Assembly (NCBI RefSeq): GCF_028281565.1
Contig: NZ_JANQJQ010000006.1
Coordinates: 1-64,000 of the forward strand
Direction: 5' to 3'
DNA from: Seonamhaeicola sp.
GTDB taxonomy: Bacteria; Bacteroidota; Bacteroidia; Flavobacteriales; Flavobacteriaceae
DNA: 64,000 nucleotides
Below, in pieces: positions 34,461 to 43,749 of this stretch (the first letter of the stretch is position 1; every line of letters begins with the position of its first letter). Position numbers and translations under genes: made by a program. The notes below the pieces were generated by a model, which was not told where the DNA came from, searched no databases, and saw only the letters and a list, made by a program, of their open reading frames with translations.

Positions 34461-35645
34461 ATGGCTTGTACAAGCTGTTCTACTAAAGATGGCCAACCAA
34501 AAGGCTGTAAAAATAATGGTACTTGCGGGTCTGACAGTTGTAATAAACTAACCGTTTTTGATTGGTTGTCAAACATGTCACTTCCTAATGTGGAAAAACC
34601 CTATAACTGGGTTGAAGTCCGTTATAAAAATGGCAGGAAAGAGTACTATCATAACCCCGATAATATTTCACTGAGTATTGGCGACATTGTGGCTACACAG
34701 GCTAAAGCAGGTCATGATATTGGTATGATCACCCTGGCCGGAGAATTGGTGCGTGTTCAAATGAAGCGTAAAAATATCTCCGACAATATAGACGAAGGCC
34801 TTAAAATTTACCGAAAGGCGTCTCAAAAAGATATTGATATCTGGACTAAGTCGCGTGACAGGGAAGAACCCATGAAGGTGAAAGCACGTCAGTTTGCCAT
34901 TGATCTGAGTTTGGAAATGAAGATTTCAGATATTGAATTTCAAGGTGATGGTAGTAAAGCCACGTTCTATTACACCGCAGAAGAACGCGTGGATTTCAGA
35001 GAACTTATTAAAGTGTTTGCCCGTGAGTTCAGAACGCGTATAGAAATGAAACAGGTTGGTTTCCGTCAGGAAGCCTCAAGGCTTGGAGGTATTGGTTCTT
35101 GCGGACGTGAACTGTGTTGCTCTACCTGGTTAACAGATTTCCGTTCGGTGAGTACCTCAGCGGCTCGTTATCAGCAATTATCATTAAATCCTCAAAAATT
35201 GGCAGGTCAATGTGGTAAGTTAAAGTGCTGTTTGAACTATGAGCTGGATACGTATCTGGATGCTTTGAAAGACTTTCCTAAAACAGATGCAAAACTTCAG
35301 ACTGAAAAGGGAATTGCCGTATGCCAAAAAACCGATATTTTTAAAAGGCATCTGTGGTACGCCTACGAAGGTGAGTGGAACAATTGGCATAAATTAACCA
35401 CAGATCAGGTTAATGAGATCATAGATTTAAATAAGAAAAAACAAAAGGTTGCCAGTCTTGAGGAGTATGCTGCAGACCTTGTTGAAGATACTAAAACGGA
35501 GTTTGAGAACGTTGTAGGTCAAGATAGTTTAACACGTTTTGATAATCCAAAATCAAAAAGACGACGTAAAAATAATAGGAACAGAAAGAATAATCGAAAC
35601 AGAAACAAAAGAAAACCTCAAAACAGTAAAAATGCGGCAAAATAA
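34461..35645 (+). CDS. PSP1-domain (RicT-like) protein
   Basis: A 394-residue protein with a Cys-rich N-terminus (MACTSCSTKDGQPKGC, then CGSDSC), a PSP1 domain (about 105-200) and conserved Cys motifs GSCGRELCCSTWLTDF (about 213-228) and GQCGKLKCCLNYELD (about 252-266). The C-terminus is a basic Arg/Lys/Asn tail. The B. subtilis relative RicT (YaaT) works in an iron-sulfur complex that promotes RNA maturation and differentiation. In flavobacteria this gene routinely precedes gldH, as here, with a 14-base overlap. Confidence 0.87.
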   Translation: MACTSCSTKDGQPKGCKNNGTCGSDSCNKLTVFDWLSNMSLPNVEKPYNWVEVRYKNGRKEYYHNPDNISLSIGDIVATQAKAGHDIGMITLAGELVRVQMKRKNISDNIDEGLKIYRKASQKDIDIWTKSRDREEPMKVKARQFAIDLSLEMKISDIEFQGDGSKATFYYTAEERVDFRELIKVFAREFRTRIEMKQVGFRQEASRLGGIGSCGRELCCSTWLTDFRSVSTSAARYQQLSLNPQKLAGQCGKLKCCLNYELDTYLDALKDFPKTDAKLQTEKGIAVCQKTDIFKRHLWYAYEGEWNNWHKLTTDQVNEIIDLNKKKQKVASLEEYAADLVEDTKTEFENVVGQDSLTRFDNPKSKRRRKNNRNRKNNRNRNKRKPQNSKNAAK

Positions 35646-36150
35646 CCTTTCGACTGCGCTCAAGACAAGTATTTGGTCATTCGTTGTTATGCTTTCTTTT
35701 GTATGGGTTTCCTGTGATTCAAACCGCGTGTTTGACACCTATAAATCTATTCCCAATACTTGGCATAAAGATTCTATTGTAAGCTTTAAAGTAACACCGC
35801 CGGATTCAACAAATGCCTACAATTTATTTGTTAATTTAAGAAATACCAATGCGTATAAGTACAACAATTTGTTTTTGATTGTTGAAATGGTCTTCCCGCA
35901 CGGGAAAACTGTTAAAGATACGCTGGAATACAGAATGGCGGACCCTGGTGGTAAGCTCTTAGGAACCGGATATACCGATGTTAAAGAAAATAAACTTTGG
36001 TATAAAGAACAGGTTGTTTTTCAGGAAGCCGGAGAATATACCGTTAAAATTCAACAAGCCATGAGAGAGAACGGAAAGGTTCATGGCGTTGTTGAACTTG
36101 AAGGAATTACCGATGTAGGCTTTAGAATTGAAAAGCCGGACACAAAATAA
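35632..36150 (+). CDS. gldH: Gliding motility lipoprotein GldH
   Basis: Outer-envelope lipoprotein required for gliding and linked to the type IX secretion machinery in Flavobacterium. The frame is open from 35539, but the ATG at 35632 gives a clean lipoprotein signal ending in FVWVSC (Cys about 28) and a 172-residue protein of normal length. The conserved GldH body begins SNRVFDTYKSIPNTWHKDS. It overlaps the PSP1 gene by 14 bases and precedes PBP1A, the usual flavobacterial order. This is the best single marker for the family in the window. Confidence 0.93.
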   Translation: MRQNNLSTALKTSIWSFVVMLSFVWVSCDSNRVFDTYKSIPNTWHKDSIVSFKVTPPDSTNAYNLFVNLRNTNAYKYNNLFLIVEMVFPHGKTVKDTLEYRMADPGGKLLGTGYTDVKENKLWYKEQVVFQEAGEYTVKIQQAMRENGKVHGVVELEGITDVGFRIEKPDTK

Positions 36151-36198
36151 CAATCATAACTTTAAATACTTAAGACACCTAGAACTTAAGGCACTTAA

Positions 36199-38553
36199 AT
36201 GATGACAACAAAAAAGAAAAAAACCGCTGCCCCAGATTTTTCAAAATACATTCGTTGGTTTTGGATGTTTTTTTCTGGTGCGATATTATCAGTAGGACTT
36301 ATTTTTTTAGCAGCTTCCTGGGGCTGGTTAGGTGAAATGCCTGATCATACGCAATTGGAAAATCTGAAATCTAACCTGGCCACCGAAATCATATCTTCTG
36401 ATGGACAAACCTTAGGGAAATTCTATTTCAATGATAACAGAACACCAGTTGGTTTTGATGATTTACCTCAGCATTTGGTGGATGCGTTAATTGCTACTGA
36501 AGATGCTCGTTTTCGTAACCATTCCGGAGTTGATGCCAGAGGGACACTGAGAGCCGCTGTTTTTCTAGGTGGAAGAGGAGGTGCCAGTACCATATCTCAA
36601 CAATTAGCTAAATTATTTTTCACTAAAAAAGCTTCCGGTAATATTGTTAAGAGAATGATTCAAAAGGTGAAGGAATGGGTTATTGCTACTCGTTTAGAGC
36701 GTCAATACACTAAAGAAGAAATTATTGTTCAGTATTTTAATAAATACGATTTTTTAAATAATGCAGATGGCATTAGAAGTGCGGCTCGGATTTATTTCGG
36801 GAAAGAACCGAAAGAATTGTCTTTAAAGGAGTCCGCCATGTTGGTAGGAATGTTCAAAAATTCAGCATTGTATAATCCATTGAGAAACCCTATTGGAGTT
36901 AAAAACAGACGTAATGTGGTTTTGGGTCAAATGTATAAGTATGAGTACATAACTGAAGCTGTTAAGGATTCACTTCAGGAAACAGAGTTAGATGTAAAAT
37001 ATACCCCGGAATCACACAGAGAAGGATTAGCAACCTATTTTAGGGAATATTTAAGAAGTTTTATGAAAGATTGGGCTGAAAAAGAAGAAAACAGAAAGCC
37101 TGATGGTTCAAAATATAATATTAATAGTGATGGACTTAAGGTTTATACTACCATTGATTCACGGATGCAAAAATATGCTGAAGAGGCTGTTCAACAGCAT
37201 ATGCCCAGGTTGCAGGCTGAGTTTTTTCATCAAAACACCCCAAAACGAAATCCTACAGCACCGTTTTTAGAATTAACACGAGGAGCTATTGATACTTTGA
37301 TGCGTAATTCTATGCGACAATCAGAACGCTGGAGGCATATGAAGTATGATTTGAAAAAATCTGATAAAGAGATAAAAGAATCGTTTCAAAAGCCCACAAA
37401 AATGACTGTTTTTGAATGGAAAGATGGCGTTGCCAGCGAAGTTGATACAGTGATGAAACCGTGGGACTCCATGCGCTATTATAAATCGTTTTTACGTACA
37501 GGTATGATGTCAATGGATCCTCATACGGGGCATGTAAAAGCCTGGGTGGGTGGGATGAACTACAGACATTTCCAGTATGATATGGTGAAGCAGGGGAAGC
37601 GTCAAATAGGATCCACTTTTAAGCCATTAGTCTATACTGCGGCTATAGATCAGTTACATTATTCACCCTGTGATGAATTTCCGGACACACCTTATTGCAT
37701 AGAAAAAATGAAGCATGGTAATATGGAGGAATGGTGTCCCAGAAATTCCGGAGGGGAAGATGATTATGGAGGAACAAGAACCTTACAAAATGCCTTGGCT
37801 AATTCTGTAAACACCATTACTGCCAGATTAATCGATAAAGTAGGACCACAGCCGGTGGTTGATTTAGCCAGAAAATTGGGTATAGAATCCGATATGCTCG
37901 CAACTCCAGCTATTGCTTTGGGAACAGCTGATATTAGTGTTTATGAGATGGTAGGTGCTTATTCAACTTTTGCCAATAAGGGTGTTTATACAAAACCTGT
38001 TATGGTAACTACTATTGAAGACAAGAATGGAACCGTTTTATATCAGTTTAAGCCAGAAACCCGGGATGTTTTAAGCGAGGAAACCGCTTATGTAACGGTA
38101 AAGCTTATGGAGGGTGTTACTCAATATGGTTCAGGTGCTCGATTAAGGGGAAAAGGCAGGGATGCTTACAGAGTTGACTACAGAGAAGTGGTAACCGGTT
38201 ACCCCTATGAATTTGAAAACCCTATTGCCGGGAAAACAGGGACGACTCAAAACCAAAGTGATGGTTGGTTTATGGGTATGGTCCCTAACTTGGTTACAGG
38301 TGTTTGGGTGGGCGCTGAAGATAGGGCAGCCCATTTTAAAGATATAACTTACGGACAAGGGGCAGCCATGGCCTTACCCATCTGGGGCTTGTATATGAAA
38401 AGCTGCTATGCCGATGAAACCCTTAATGTGTCTAAGGAAGAATTCGAGGAGCCTGAAGAATTATCAATAGAGGTTGATTGTTCTAAAATCAAAAAAGAGG
38501 CTACAATTGAAGATGAACTGGAGGAAGAAACCCCGGATTTAGACTTTGGTTAA
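36199..38553 (+). CDS. Class A penicillin-binding protein (PBP1A-like)
   Basis: Bifunctional peptidoglycan synthase anchored by one N-terminal membrane helix (about 17-42). The GT51 glycosyltransferase domain (about 60-240) shows ATEDARFRNHSGVDARG (about 92-108) and GASTISQQLAKLFF (about 118-131). The transpeptidase domain (about 420-730) has GSTFKPLVY with the active Ser (about 471), SVN (about 531) and KTGT (about 675). The acidic C-terminal tail is short. The 784-residue length is normal. An imperfect tandem repeat precedes the start codon. It is convergent with the acetoacetyl-CoA synthetase gene, 2 bases apart. Confidence 0.96.
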   Translation: MMTTKKKKTAAPDFSKYIRWFWMFFSGAILSVGLIFLAASWGWLGEMPDHTQLENLKSNLATEIISSDGQTLGKFYFNDNRTPVGFDDLPQHLVDALIATEDARFRNHSGVDARGTLRAAVFLGGRGGASTISQQLAKLFFTKKASGNIVKRMIQKVKEWVIATRLERQYTKEEIIVQYFNKYDFLNNADGIRSAARIYFGKEPKELSLKESAMLVGMFKNSALYNPLRNPIGVKNRRNVVLGQMYKYEYITEAVKDSLQETELDVKYTPESHREGLATYFREYLRSFMKDWAEKEENRKPDGSKYNINSDGLKVYTTIDSRMQKYAEEAVQQHMPRLQAEFFHQNTPKRNPTAPFLELTRGAIDTLMRNSMRQSERWRHMKYDLKKSDKEIKESFQKPTKMTVFEWKDGVASEVDTVMKPWDSMRYYKSFLRTGMMSMDPHTGHVKAWVGGMNYRHFQYDMVKQGKRQIGSTFKPLVYTAAIDQLHYSPCDEFPDTPYCIEKMKHGNMEEWCPRNSGGEDDYGGTRTLQNALANSVNTITARLIDKVGPQPVVDLARKLGIESDMLATPAIALGTADISVYEMVGAYSTFANKGVYTKPVMVTTIEDKNGTVLYQFKPETRDVLSEETAYVTVKLMEGVTQYGSGARLRGKGRDAYRVDYREVVTGYPYEFENPIAGKTGTTQNQSDGWFMGMVPNLVTGVWVGAEDRAAHFKDITYGQGAAMALPIWGLYMKSCYADETLNVSKEEFEEPEELSIEVDCSKIKKEATIEDELEEETPDLDFG

Positions 38554-38555
38554 AC

Positions 38556-40514
38556 CTATATTGTTTCAGCAAACTCTATAAAAAACCGGACAGATTCCGG
38601 GTTGCGCATAGCATCTATGTTTATAGATTTTTCTATTGGCATTTTAAGCAAGATCTTTTTAACAGGAGCTTCCATTTTCTTACCACTAATGGTATAAGGA
38701 ATATCGTCAACCACAATAATGTCATCCGGTACATGGCGTGGCGAATAATCACTTTTTAACTGACTATTAATGTCTTGTTTAATGTCCTCGGTTAAAGAAA
38801 CGCCATCTTTTAGCTTGACAAACAAAGGCATATAGTGCTTACCGCCTTCCAGTTCAAGATTGATTATTAAAGCATCTTCTACAGCCTTTATTTTATTAAC
38901 GGCTCTGTATATTTCACTGGTACCAATTCTAATACCATGCCTGTTGAGCGTAGCATCCGAGCGACCATAAATCACGAGCCCCCTGGTTTTAGAATTGATC
39001 TTTATAAAATCACCATGCCGCCATTTTCCGGGATAATCTTCAAAATAACTCGCTTTATACCGGGCCTGGTCTGTATCGTTCCAAAAGTAAATGGGCATGG
39101 AAGGCATGGGTTTATCAATCACCATTTCGCCTAAATCATCTTCAACAGGATTACCCATATCATCTAATGCAAATAAAGATACGCCTAAAGCACGACACTG
39201 TATTTCCCCGGAATGTACGGCGTATAACGGTGTGCCACCTACAAAAGCAGTACAAACATCCGTTCCACCGGCCATAGAGCAAAGCCAAACATCCGTTTTT
39301 ATGTTATTATAAACATAATCAAAAGCTTCGGCAGGCAGCGGTGCACCGGTAGAGCTTATAGATCTTACAGATGATAAATTATGTTGTACTTTAATATTGA
39401 GTTGTTTTTTCATATTGGCTACCAAATAGGGTGCACTTGTCCCAAAATGATTAATACCCAGATCATCTGAAAAACTCCAAAGCGAATCAAATTTCGGATA
39501 GGTTGGACTTCCGTCATATAATACAATAGAAGCGCCCATAAGTAAAGCTGATTGCAAAAAGTTCCACATCATCCAACCGGTTGTTGTGAACCAAAAATAG
39601 CGTTCACCTTCATGGGTATCATTGTGGAAAGCCATGTACTTATAGTGTTCCAATAAAATACCACCATGCGAATGGACAATCGCTTTAGGCAACCCTGTGG
39701 TTCCAGACGAATACAATACCCATATAGGATGGTTAAAATCTACAGGTTGAAATTGTAACTTATCGGCATCCATATTGAAAATGGCATTGATATCTATATA
39801 TTCATCTGAAAGGCTATCAATGGCTTTATCATTTAAATATGGCAATACAATAACCTGTTCTAAGGTAGGCAGTGAGCTAACGATTTGTTTTACAGTTTCT
39901 GTTTTGTCGTAAGGCTTTCCGTTATAGCTATACCCGTCTACAGCAATTAAAACTTTAGGCTTTATTTGAGCAAATCTATTGACTACACTTTCAGTACCAA
40001 AGTCAGGTGAGGTGCTGGACCAAATAGCGCCTAATGCATTGGCTGCCAAAAATGCTATGGTTGCTTCCGGAACATTAGGCAAATATGCCACTACGCAATC
40101 TCCTTTAGCAACTCCAAGCGATTTAAAATAAGTAGCCATAGAGGCCACCTTTTTTTCAAGTTCCTCCCATGAGATTTCCAGTTGTTTTCCGGATTCATTA
40201 CTAAAGAAAATAGCGGTTTCTCCAGGTTTGGATTGCCTGAAAATATGTTCCGCATAATTTAAAGTAGCACCTTCAAACCACTTGCAACCGGGCATATTAT
40301 ATGAGGATAAAACCCGGGTATAAGGCGCATAGGACTTTACTTCAAAATAGTTCCAAATGCTTTCCCAAAACGGCTCTGTGTTGTCAATGGACCATGCCCA
40401 TAAGTCCTGGTAATCATCAAATTGTAAGCCATGGTGTTCTTTAAGCCAATTACAATAGGTTTTTAAATGGCTGTTTTGTTTGAATGCGTTTGAACCTTCC
40501 CAAAGTTTTTTCAT
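38556..40514 (-). CDS. Acetoacetate-CoA ligase
   Basis: ATP-dependent activation of acetoacetate to acetoacetyl-CoA, used in ketone body or polyhydroxybutyrate-related metabolism. The AMP-forming ligase motif YSSGTTGLPKAIVHSHGG is near residues 270-287, and YGRSDATLNRHGIRIGTSEI (about 520-539) is the conserved C-terminal hinge region. The frame is open to 40583, but the ATG at 40514 gives the family start MKKLWEGSNAFKQ and 652 residues, the usual size for this ligase. Convergent with PBP1A. Confidence 0.92.
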   Translation of the reverse strand: MKKLWEGSNAFKQNSHLKTYCNWLKEHHGLQFDDYQDLWAWSIDNTEPFWESIWNYFEVKSYAPYTRVLSSYNMPGCKWFEGATLNYAEHIFRQSKPGETAIFFSNESGKQLEISWEELEKKVASMATYFKSLGVAKGDCVVAYLPNVPEATIAFLAANALGAIWSSTSPDFGTESVVNRFAQIKPKVLIAVDGYSYNGKPYDKTETVKQIVSSLPTLEQVIVLPYLNDKAIDSLSDEYIDINAIFNMDADKLQFQPVDFNHPIWVLYSSGTTGLPKAIVHSHGGILLEHYKYMAFHNDTHEGERYFWFTTTGWMMWNFLQSALLMGASIVLYDGSPTYPKFDSLWSFSDDLGINHFGTSAPYLVANMKKQLNIKVQHNLSSVRSISSTGAPLPAEAFDYVYNNIKTDVWLCSMAGGTDVCTAFVGGTPLYAVHSGEIQCRALGVSLFALDDMGNPVEDDLGEMVIDKPMPSMPIYFWNDTDQARYKASYFEDYPGKWRHGDFIKINSKTRGLVIYGRSDATLNRHGIRIGTSEIYRAVNKIKAVEDALIINLELEGGKHYMPLFVKLKDGVSLTEDIKQDINSQLKSDYSPRHVPDDIIVVDDIPYTISGKKMEAPVKKILLKMPIEKSINIDAMRNPESVRFFIEFAETI

Positions 40515-40723
40515 TGAATAAAGCTGTTTTTCTGTTATCAAATATAAAGATTTAAATGCAGGTTGAATAGTGATGATTTTCAATTAATCTCAATTAAAAC
40601 TGTATTACTATACTTACTTAGTGTTAAAATAAAATGTATTTCATCGATTTTTATGACTTTTAATCTGATTAATTGAAAAAATGTTATGATATTAGCTATC
40701 CCCAAATTAACCAAACCAAATAA

Positions 40724-40741
40724 TAGATTTTTCCAAATCTA
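40724..40741. repeat. Short hairpin upstream of the small reading frame
   Basis: TAGATTT and AAATCTA are perfect complements separated by 4 bases, 23 bases before the ATG at 40765. Besides this hairpin, nothing was recognised in 40515-40764. Confidence 0.4.
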
Positions 40742-40764
40742 CCTTGAACTTAACCTACAGAATT

Positions 40765-40917
40765 ATGGAACCAAATATTCCTGAACTACCCACAATTGAG
40801 ACTTGCCAAGAAGAGCAGGTACCATTGGATGAAAATAAATTGAAAGAAACGCTTCAAGAAAACATTCGTTTTTTTAAAAGTTTGTTTTACTTAACTAAGA
40901 AGATATTTATGCTATAA
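40765..40917 (+). CDS. Possible small protein of 50 residues
   Basis: An ATG-to-TAA frame of 50 codons with an acidic N-terminal half (MEPNIPELPTIETCQEEQVP) and an amphipathic, aromatic C-terminal half (RFFKSLFYLTKKIFML). Codon choice resembles the neighbours, and the preceding gap is otherwise empty. Its last 6 bases overlap the end of the convergent ABC gene. No family was recognised. It could be a membrane-associated small protein or a chance frame. Confidence 0.35.
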   Translation: MEPNIPELPTIETCQEEQVPLDENKLKETLQENIRFFKSLFYLTKKIFML

Positions 40918-42594
40918 AATGCCTTTTGGTATGGCATCAATTAATTTTTTGGTATAGGCTTTCCTGGGTGTGTTGTAAATGATGTCAGCTTCATCCAGTT
41001 CTTCAATTTGACCCTGGTTCATTACCAATAATTGGTCAGACATATATTTAACCACAGCTAAATCGTGCGAAATAAATATATAGGTAAATCCAAAAGCTTC
41101 TTTTAGGTCGTTAAGTAAGTTTAGTACTTGTGCTTGTACAGAGATGTCCAGTGCCGAAACGGATTCGTCACAAACAATTAATTTAGGTTGTAGTGCTATA
41201 GTTCTTGCTATACCGATACGTTGTCTTTGTCCGCCGGAAAACTCGTGTGGATAGCGATTAAAATGATCTTCAGACAGTCCAACGCTGTTTAGTATCTCAA
41301 TTACATTTTCTTTGCGTTCTTTATCAGAATGGAACAGTTTGTGAACCCGCATGGGTTCCATTATGGCCTCGCCAACGGGAATTCTGGGGTTTAACGATGA
41401 ATAGGGGTCCTGGAAAATGATTTGAATGTCTTTCCGAAGTTTTTTAACCTCTGATTTGGAAAGTTTGGTAATATCGGTCCCGTTGTATAGAATTTGTCCT
41501 GCCGTAGCTTTATCCAGTTGAAGAATGGCATTTCCCAAAGTAGATTTCCCGCAACCGGATTCACCAACCAACCCTAAAGTTTCACCTTCATAAAGTTTAA
41601 AACTTACTTTATTGACGGCTTTAAAGGCTTTGGGTTTTGAAAACCAACCGGATTTGGAAATATATGTTTTCTCAACATTTATAACTTCCAGTAATGGTGG
41701 ATTACTATATAGTTTTTCATGTTGAAGTTTACGCTGTTCACTTGTTATTATTTCTTTTGAAATAGAATCGTCTAAATAATCCTGAATGGTTGGCAATACT
41801 TTTAGCCTTGTGTTTAAAGAGGGTCGGGAGTTAATAAGTGCCTTCGTATAATTGTGCTGAGGTGCCTTGAATATTTTTGAAACCGCTCCCTCTTCAACAA
41901 TGCTACCCTGGTACATGACCAAAACCCTGTCCGCTATTTCTGAAATTAAAGCCAGGTCATGTGTGATAAAAATAACACTCATCCTGGTTTCGGTTTGAAG
42001 CGTTTTCAGCAGCTTAATAATATCTTTTTGTACGGTTACATCTAAGGCAGTTGTGGGCTCGTCAGCAATTAAAATATCCGGTTTACAGGCAATAGCCATA
42101 GCAATCATAACCCGTTGCTTTTGACCACCGGAAATTTCATGTGGATACGCCTTAAAAAGGCGTTTCGGGTCAGGTAATTTTACTTTTTTAAACAGTGAAA
42201 TGACTTCGTTTTTTGCATCAGATTTTGATAAAGCGGTATGCTTCAATAGGATTTCCAGCACTTGTTTCCCACAAGTCATTGACGGATTTAAAGAACTCAT
42301 AGGTTCCTGGAATATCATGGCAATTTTATTACCGCGAATACCCTGAAATGCTTCCGGGGGCAGTGTTGTTAAATCCCCTTCATGGTAAATAATATTGCCC
42401 GATGTGATCTTCGAAATGTTTTTGGGAAGCAGCCCTAAAATAGCTAAAGAAGAAACCGATTTACCGGAACCGGATTCACCAACAATGCCTAAAATTTCGT
42501 TTTCCTTTAGGTCATAAGAAATATTATGAATTACTTCATTGTCACCAAATGAAATGGAAAGGTCTTTAACGGATAAAACGGGTTGTTTTTGCAT
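40912..42594 (-). CDS. Fused peptide-type ABC transporter ATPase (two ATP-binding domains)
   Basis: A 560-residue protein carrying two complete oligopeptide-type ATPase domains, comparable to DppD fused to DppF. Domain 1 (about 5-260) has Walker A GESGSGKS (about 39-46) and signature ISGGQKQR. Domain 2 (about 305-555) has Walker A GESGCGKST and signature FSGGQRQR. Each is followed by the oligopeptide-transporter C-terminal extension. It would energise uptake of peptides or similar solutes, with permease and binding protein encoded elsewhere. A perfect palindrome lies upstream. Confidence 0.92.
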   Translation of the reverse strand: MQKQPVLSVKDLSISFGDNEVIHNISYDLKENEILGIVGESGSGKSVSSLAILGLLPKNISKITSGNIIYHEGDLTTLPPEAFQGIRGNKIAMIFQEPMSSLNPSMTCGKQVLEILLKHTALSKSDAKNEVISLFKKVKLPDPKRLFKAYPHEISGGQKQRVMIAMAIACKPDILIADEPTTALDVTVQKDIIKLLKTLQTETRMSVIFITHDLALISEIADRVLVMYQGSIVEEGAVSKIFKAPQHNYTKALINSRPSLNTRLKVLPTIQDYLDDSISKEIITSEQRKLQHEKLYSNPPLLEVINVEKTYISKSGWFSKPKAFKAVNKVSFKLYEGETLGLVGESGCGKSTLGNAILQLDKATAGQILYNGTDITKLSKSEVKKLRKDIQIIFQDPYSSLNPRIPVGEAIMEPMRVHKLFHSDKERKENVIEILNSVGLSEDHFNRYPHEFSGGQRQRIGIARTIALQPKLIVCDESVSALDISVQAQVLNLLNDLKEAFGFTYIFISHDLAVVKYMSDQLLVMNQGQIEELDEADIIYNTPRKAYTKKLIDAIPKGIL

Positions 42595-42614
42595 TTGTGT
42601 GTTTTATGTTCACC

Positions 42615-42647
42615 AGACCTACCAGGTTTTAAAAACCTGGTAGGTCT
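42615..42647. repeat. Perfect 33-bp palindrome, GACCT...AGGTC family
   Basis: Left arm AGACCTACCAGGTTTT, central A, right arm the exact complement. It lies between the ABC gene and the exonuclease gene. It is the same family as 53641-53673 and as the palindromes around the RAYT segment. Confidence 0.85.
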
Positions 42648-42679
42648 ATAGCAATATTGTTTTTTTTTGGTAGATAAGA

Positions 42680-43393
42680 CTAAATATGAATAATTTCATG
42701 GTCAGTTAAAATGTCATCGCCTCGTAACCTTAATAGAATTTGGGCTACAGCAATGGTGTCTTTTTCACAATATGTTATAATCCTGTCAATATTATTTTCT
42801 TCATAATACACACTGTAAACTTCACTGCCATCAATATCATCTTTAGGCGATGGAATGCCTAAAACATTGGTCAATAATTTTAACGATGTATAGGTTTTGT
42901 AGTCGCCAAACTTCCATAGCTCTAAAGTATCCAGGTGAGGCACTTCCCAGGGTTTTTTACCGAACAGGTTTAGCTTATAAGGCAGTTCAATATCATTGAT
43001 GATCATTCTGCGTGCTATATACGGAAAGTCAAATTCTTTACCGTTATGGGCACAGAGTAAATGTTTGGTTTGACTAAAATGCGATATCAATAAGTTTTTA
43101 AAATTTTTTAAAATGTCTATTTCATCACCGTAAAACGAAGTTACCCTAAACTTTCTAAGGGCTCCCTGAAAATTGAAGTAACCAACAGAGATACAAATAA
43201 TTTTCCCAAATTCAGCCCAAATGCCGGCGCGTTCATAAAATTCTTCAGCCGTAAAATCATCCTTTCTTTGGTACAGTGATTTGCTTTCCCAAAGGGCCTG
43301 TTTGTCTTCATCTAAATCAGAGAAATACGGGTGCTCCGGAACCGTTTCTATATCCAGGAATAATATGTTTTCCAAATGTAGTTTTGAAATCAT
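42680..43393 (-). CDS. Predicted 3'-5' exonuclease, PolB-like RNase H fold
   Basis: A 237-residue DEDD-type exonuclease. The first acidic pair is in FLDIETVPEH (about 12-21), the second site is HNGKEFDFPYIARR (about 115-128), and the third is YCEKDTIAVAQILLRLRGDD (about 208-227). Such stand-alone proofreading-like domains are common in Bacteroidetes; their DNA or RNA substrate is not known. The start overlaps the end of the next upstream gene by 4 bases, so it is co-transcribed with the small membrane protein and acylase genes. Confidence 0.87.
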   Translation of the reverse strand: MISKLHLENILFLDIETVPEHPYFSDLDEDKQALWESKSLYQRKDDFTAEEFYERAGIWAEFGKIICISVGYFNFQGALRKFRVTSFYGDEIDILKNFKNLLISHFSQTKHLLCAHNGKEFDFPYIARRMIINDIELPYKLNLFGKKPWEVPHLDTLELWKFGDYKTYTSLKLLTNVLGIPSPKDDIDGSEVYSVYYEENNIDRIITYCEKDTIAVAQILLRLRGDDILTDHEIIHI

Positions 43394-43749
43394 GTTTTCT
43401 CATTTAAAATTAAGGCACACTGCTTACCAAACATCCCGGCAATTCCTGCAGCAATACCTCCAATGAGTCCTGTTACCAGCATAAGGACATAAGGATTGCC
43501 TCCAAGAGGGAATAACACGGCAATCTTTTTAGCAAGTGTAAAGTCATTACCGGAGCTTAACAAAAAGGTATAAACCATCCAGAAAAGTGCTATGGCTAAA
43601 AATGGAATAAAAAAAACCGCTCCTTTTTTCAACCTCAAGATTATGGAGGTTATAAAAGCGGCAACCATGACAGACCACCACGGTAAAAATTGGGATAAAA
43701 CCAATGCCAGAATTATGGTTACTATGAAGTTTAAAAGGTTTCTGTTCAT
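43390..43749 (-). CDS. Hypothetical membrane protein, four helices
   Basis: A 119-residue hydrophobic protein with about four membrane segments (about 5-22, 26-40, 46-65, 84-106) and a Gly-rich last helix (GLIGGIAAGIAGMFG). No family is recognised with confidence. It overlaps both neighbours by 4 bases, between penicillin acylase and the exonuclease, so translation is coupled. Confidence 0.8.
   Translation of the reverse strand: MNRNLLNFIVTIILALVLSQFLPWWSVMVAAFITSIILRLKKGAVFFIPFLAIALFWMVYTFLLSSGNDFTLAKKIAVLFPLGGNPYVLMLVTGLIGGIAAGIAGMFGKQCALILNEKT

Noticed and set aside
35539-35631. 31-codon extension of GldH
   Set aside because: It would bury the lipoprotein signal and overlap the basic tail of the PSP1 gene; the ATG at 35632 is the normal start.
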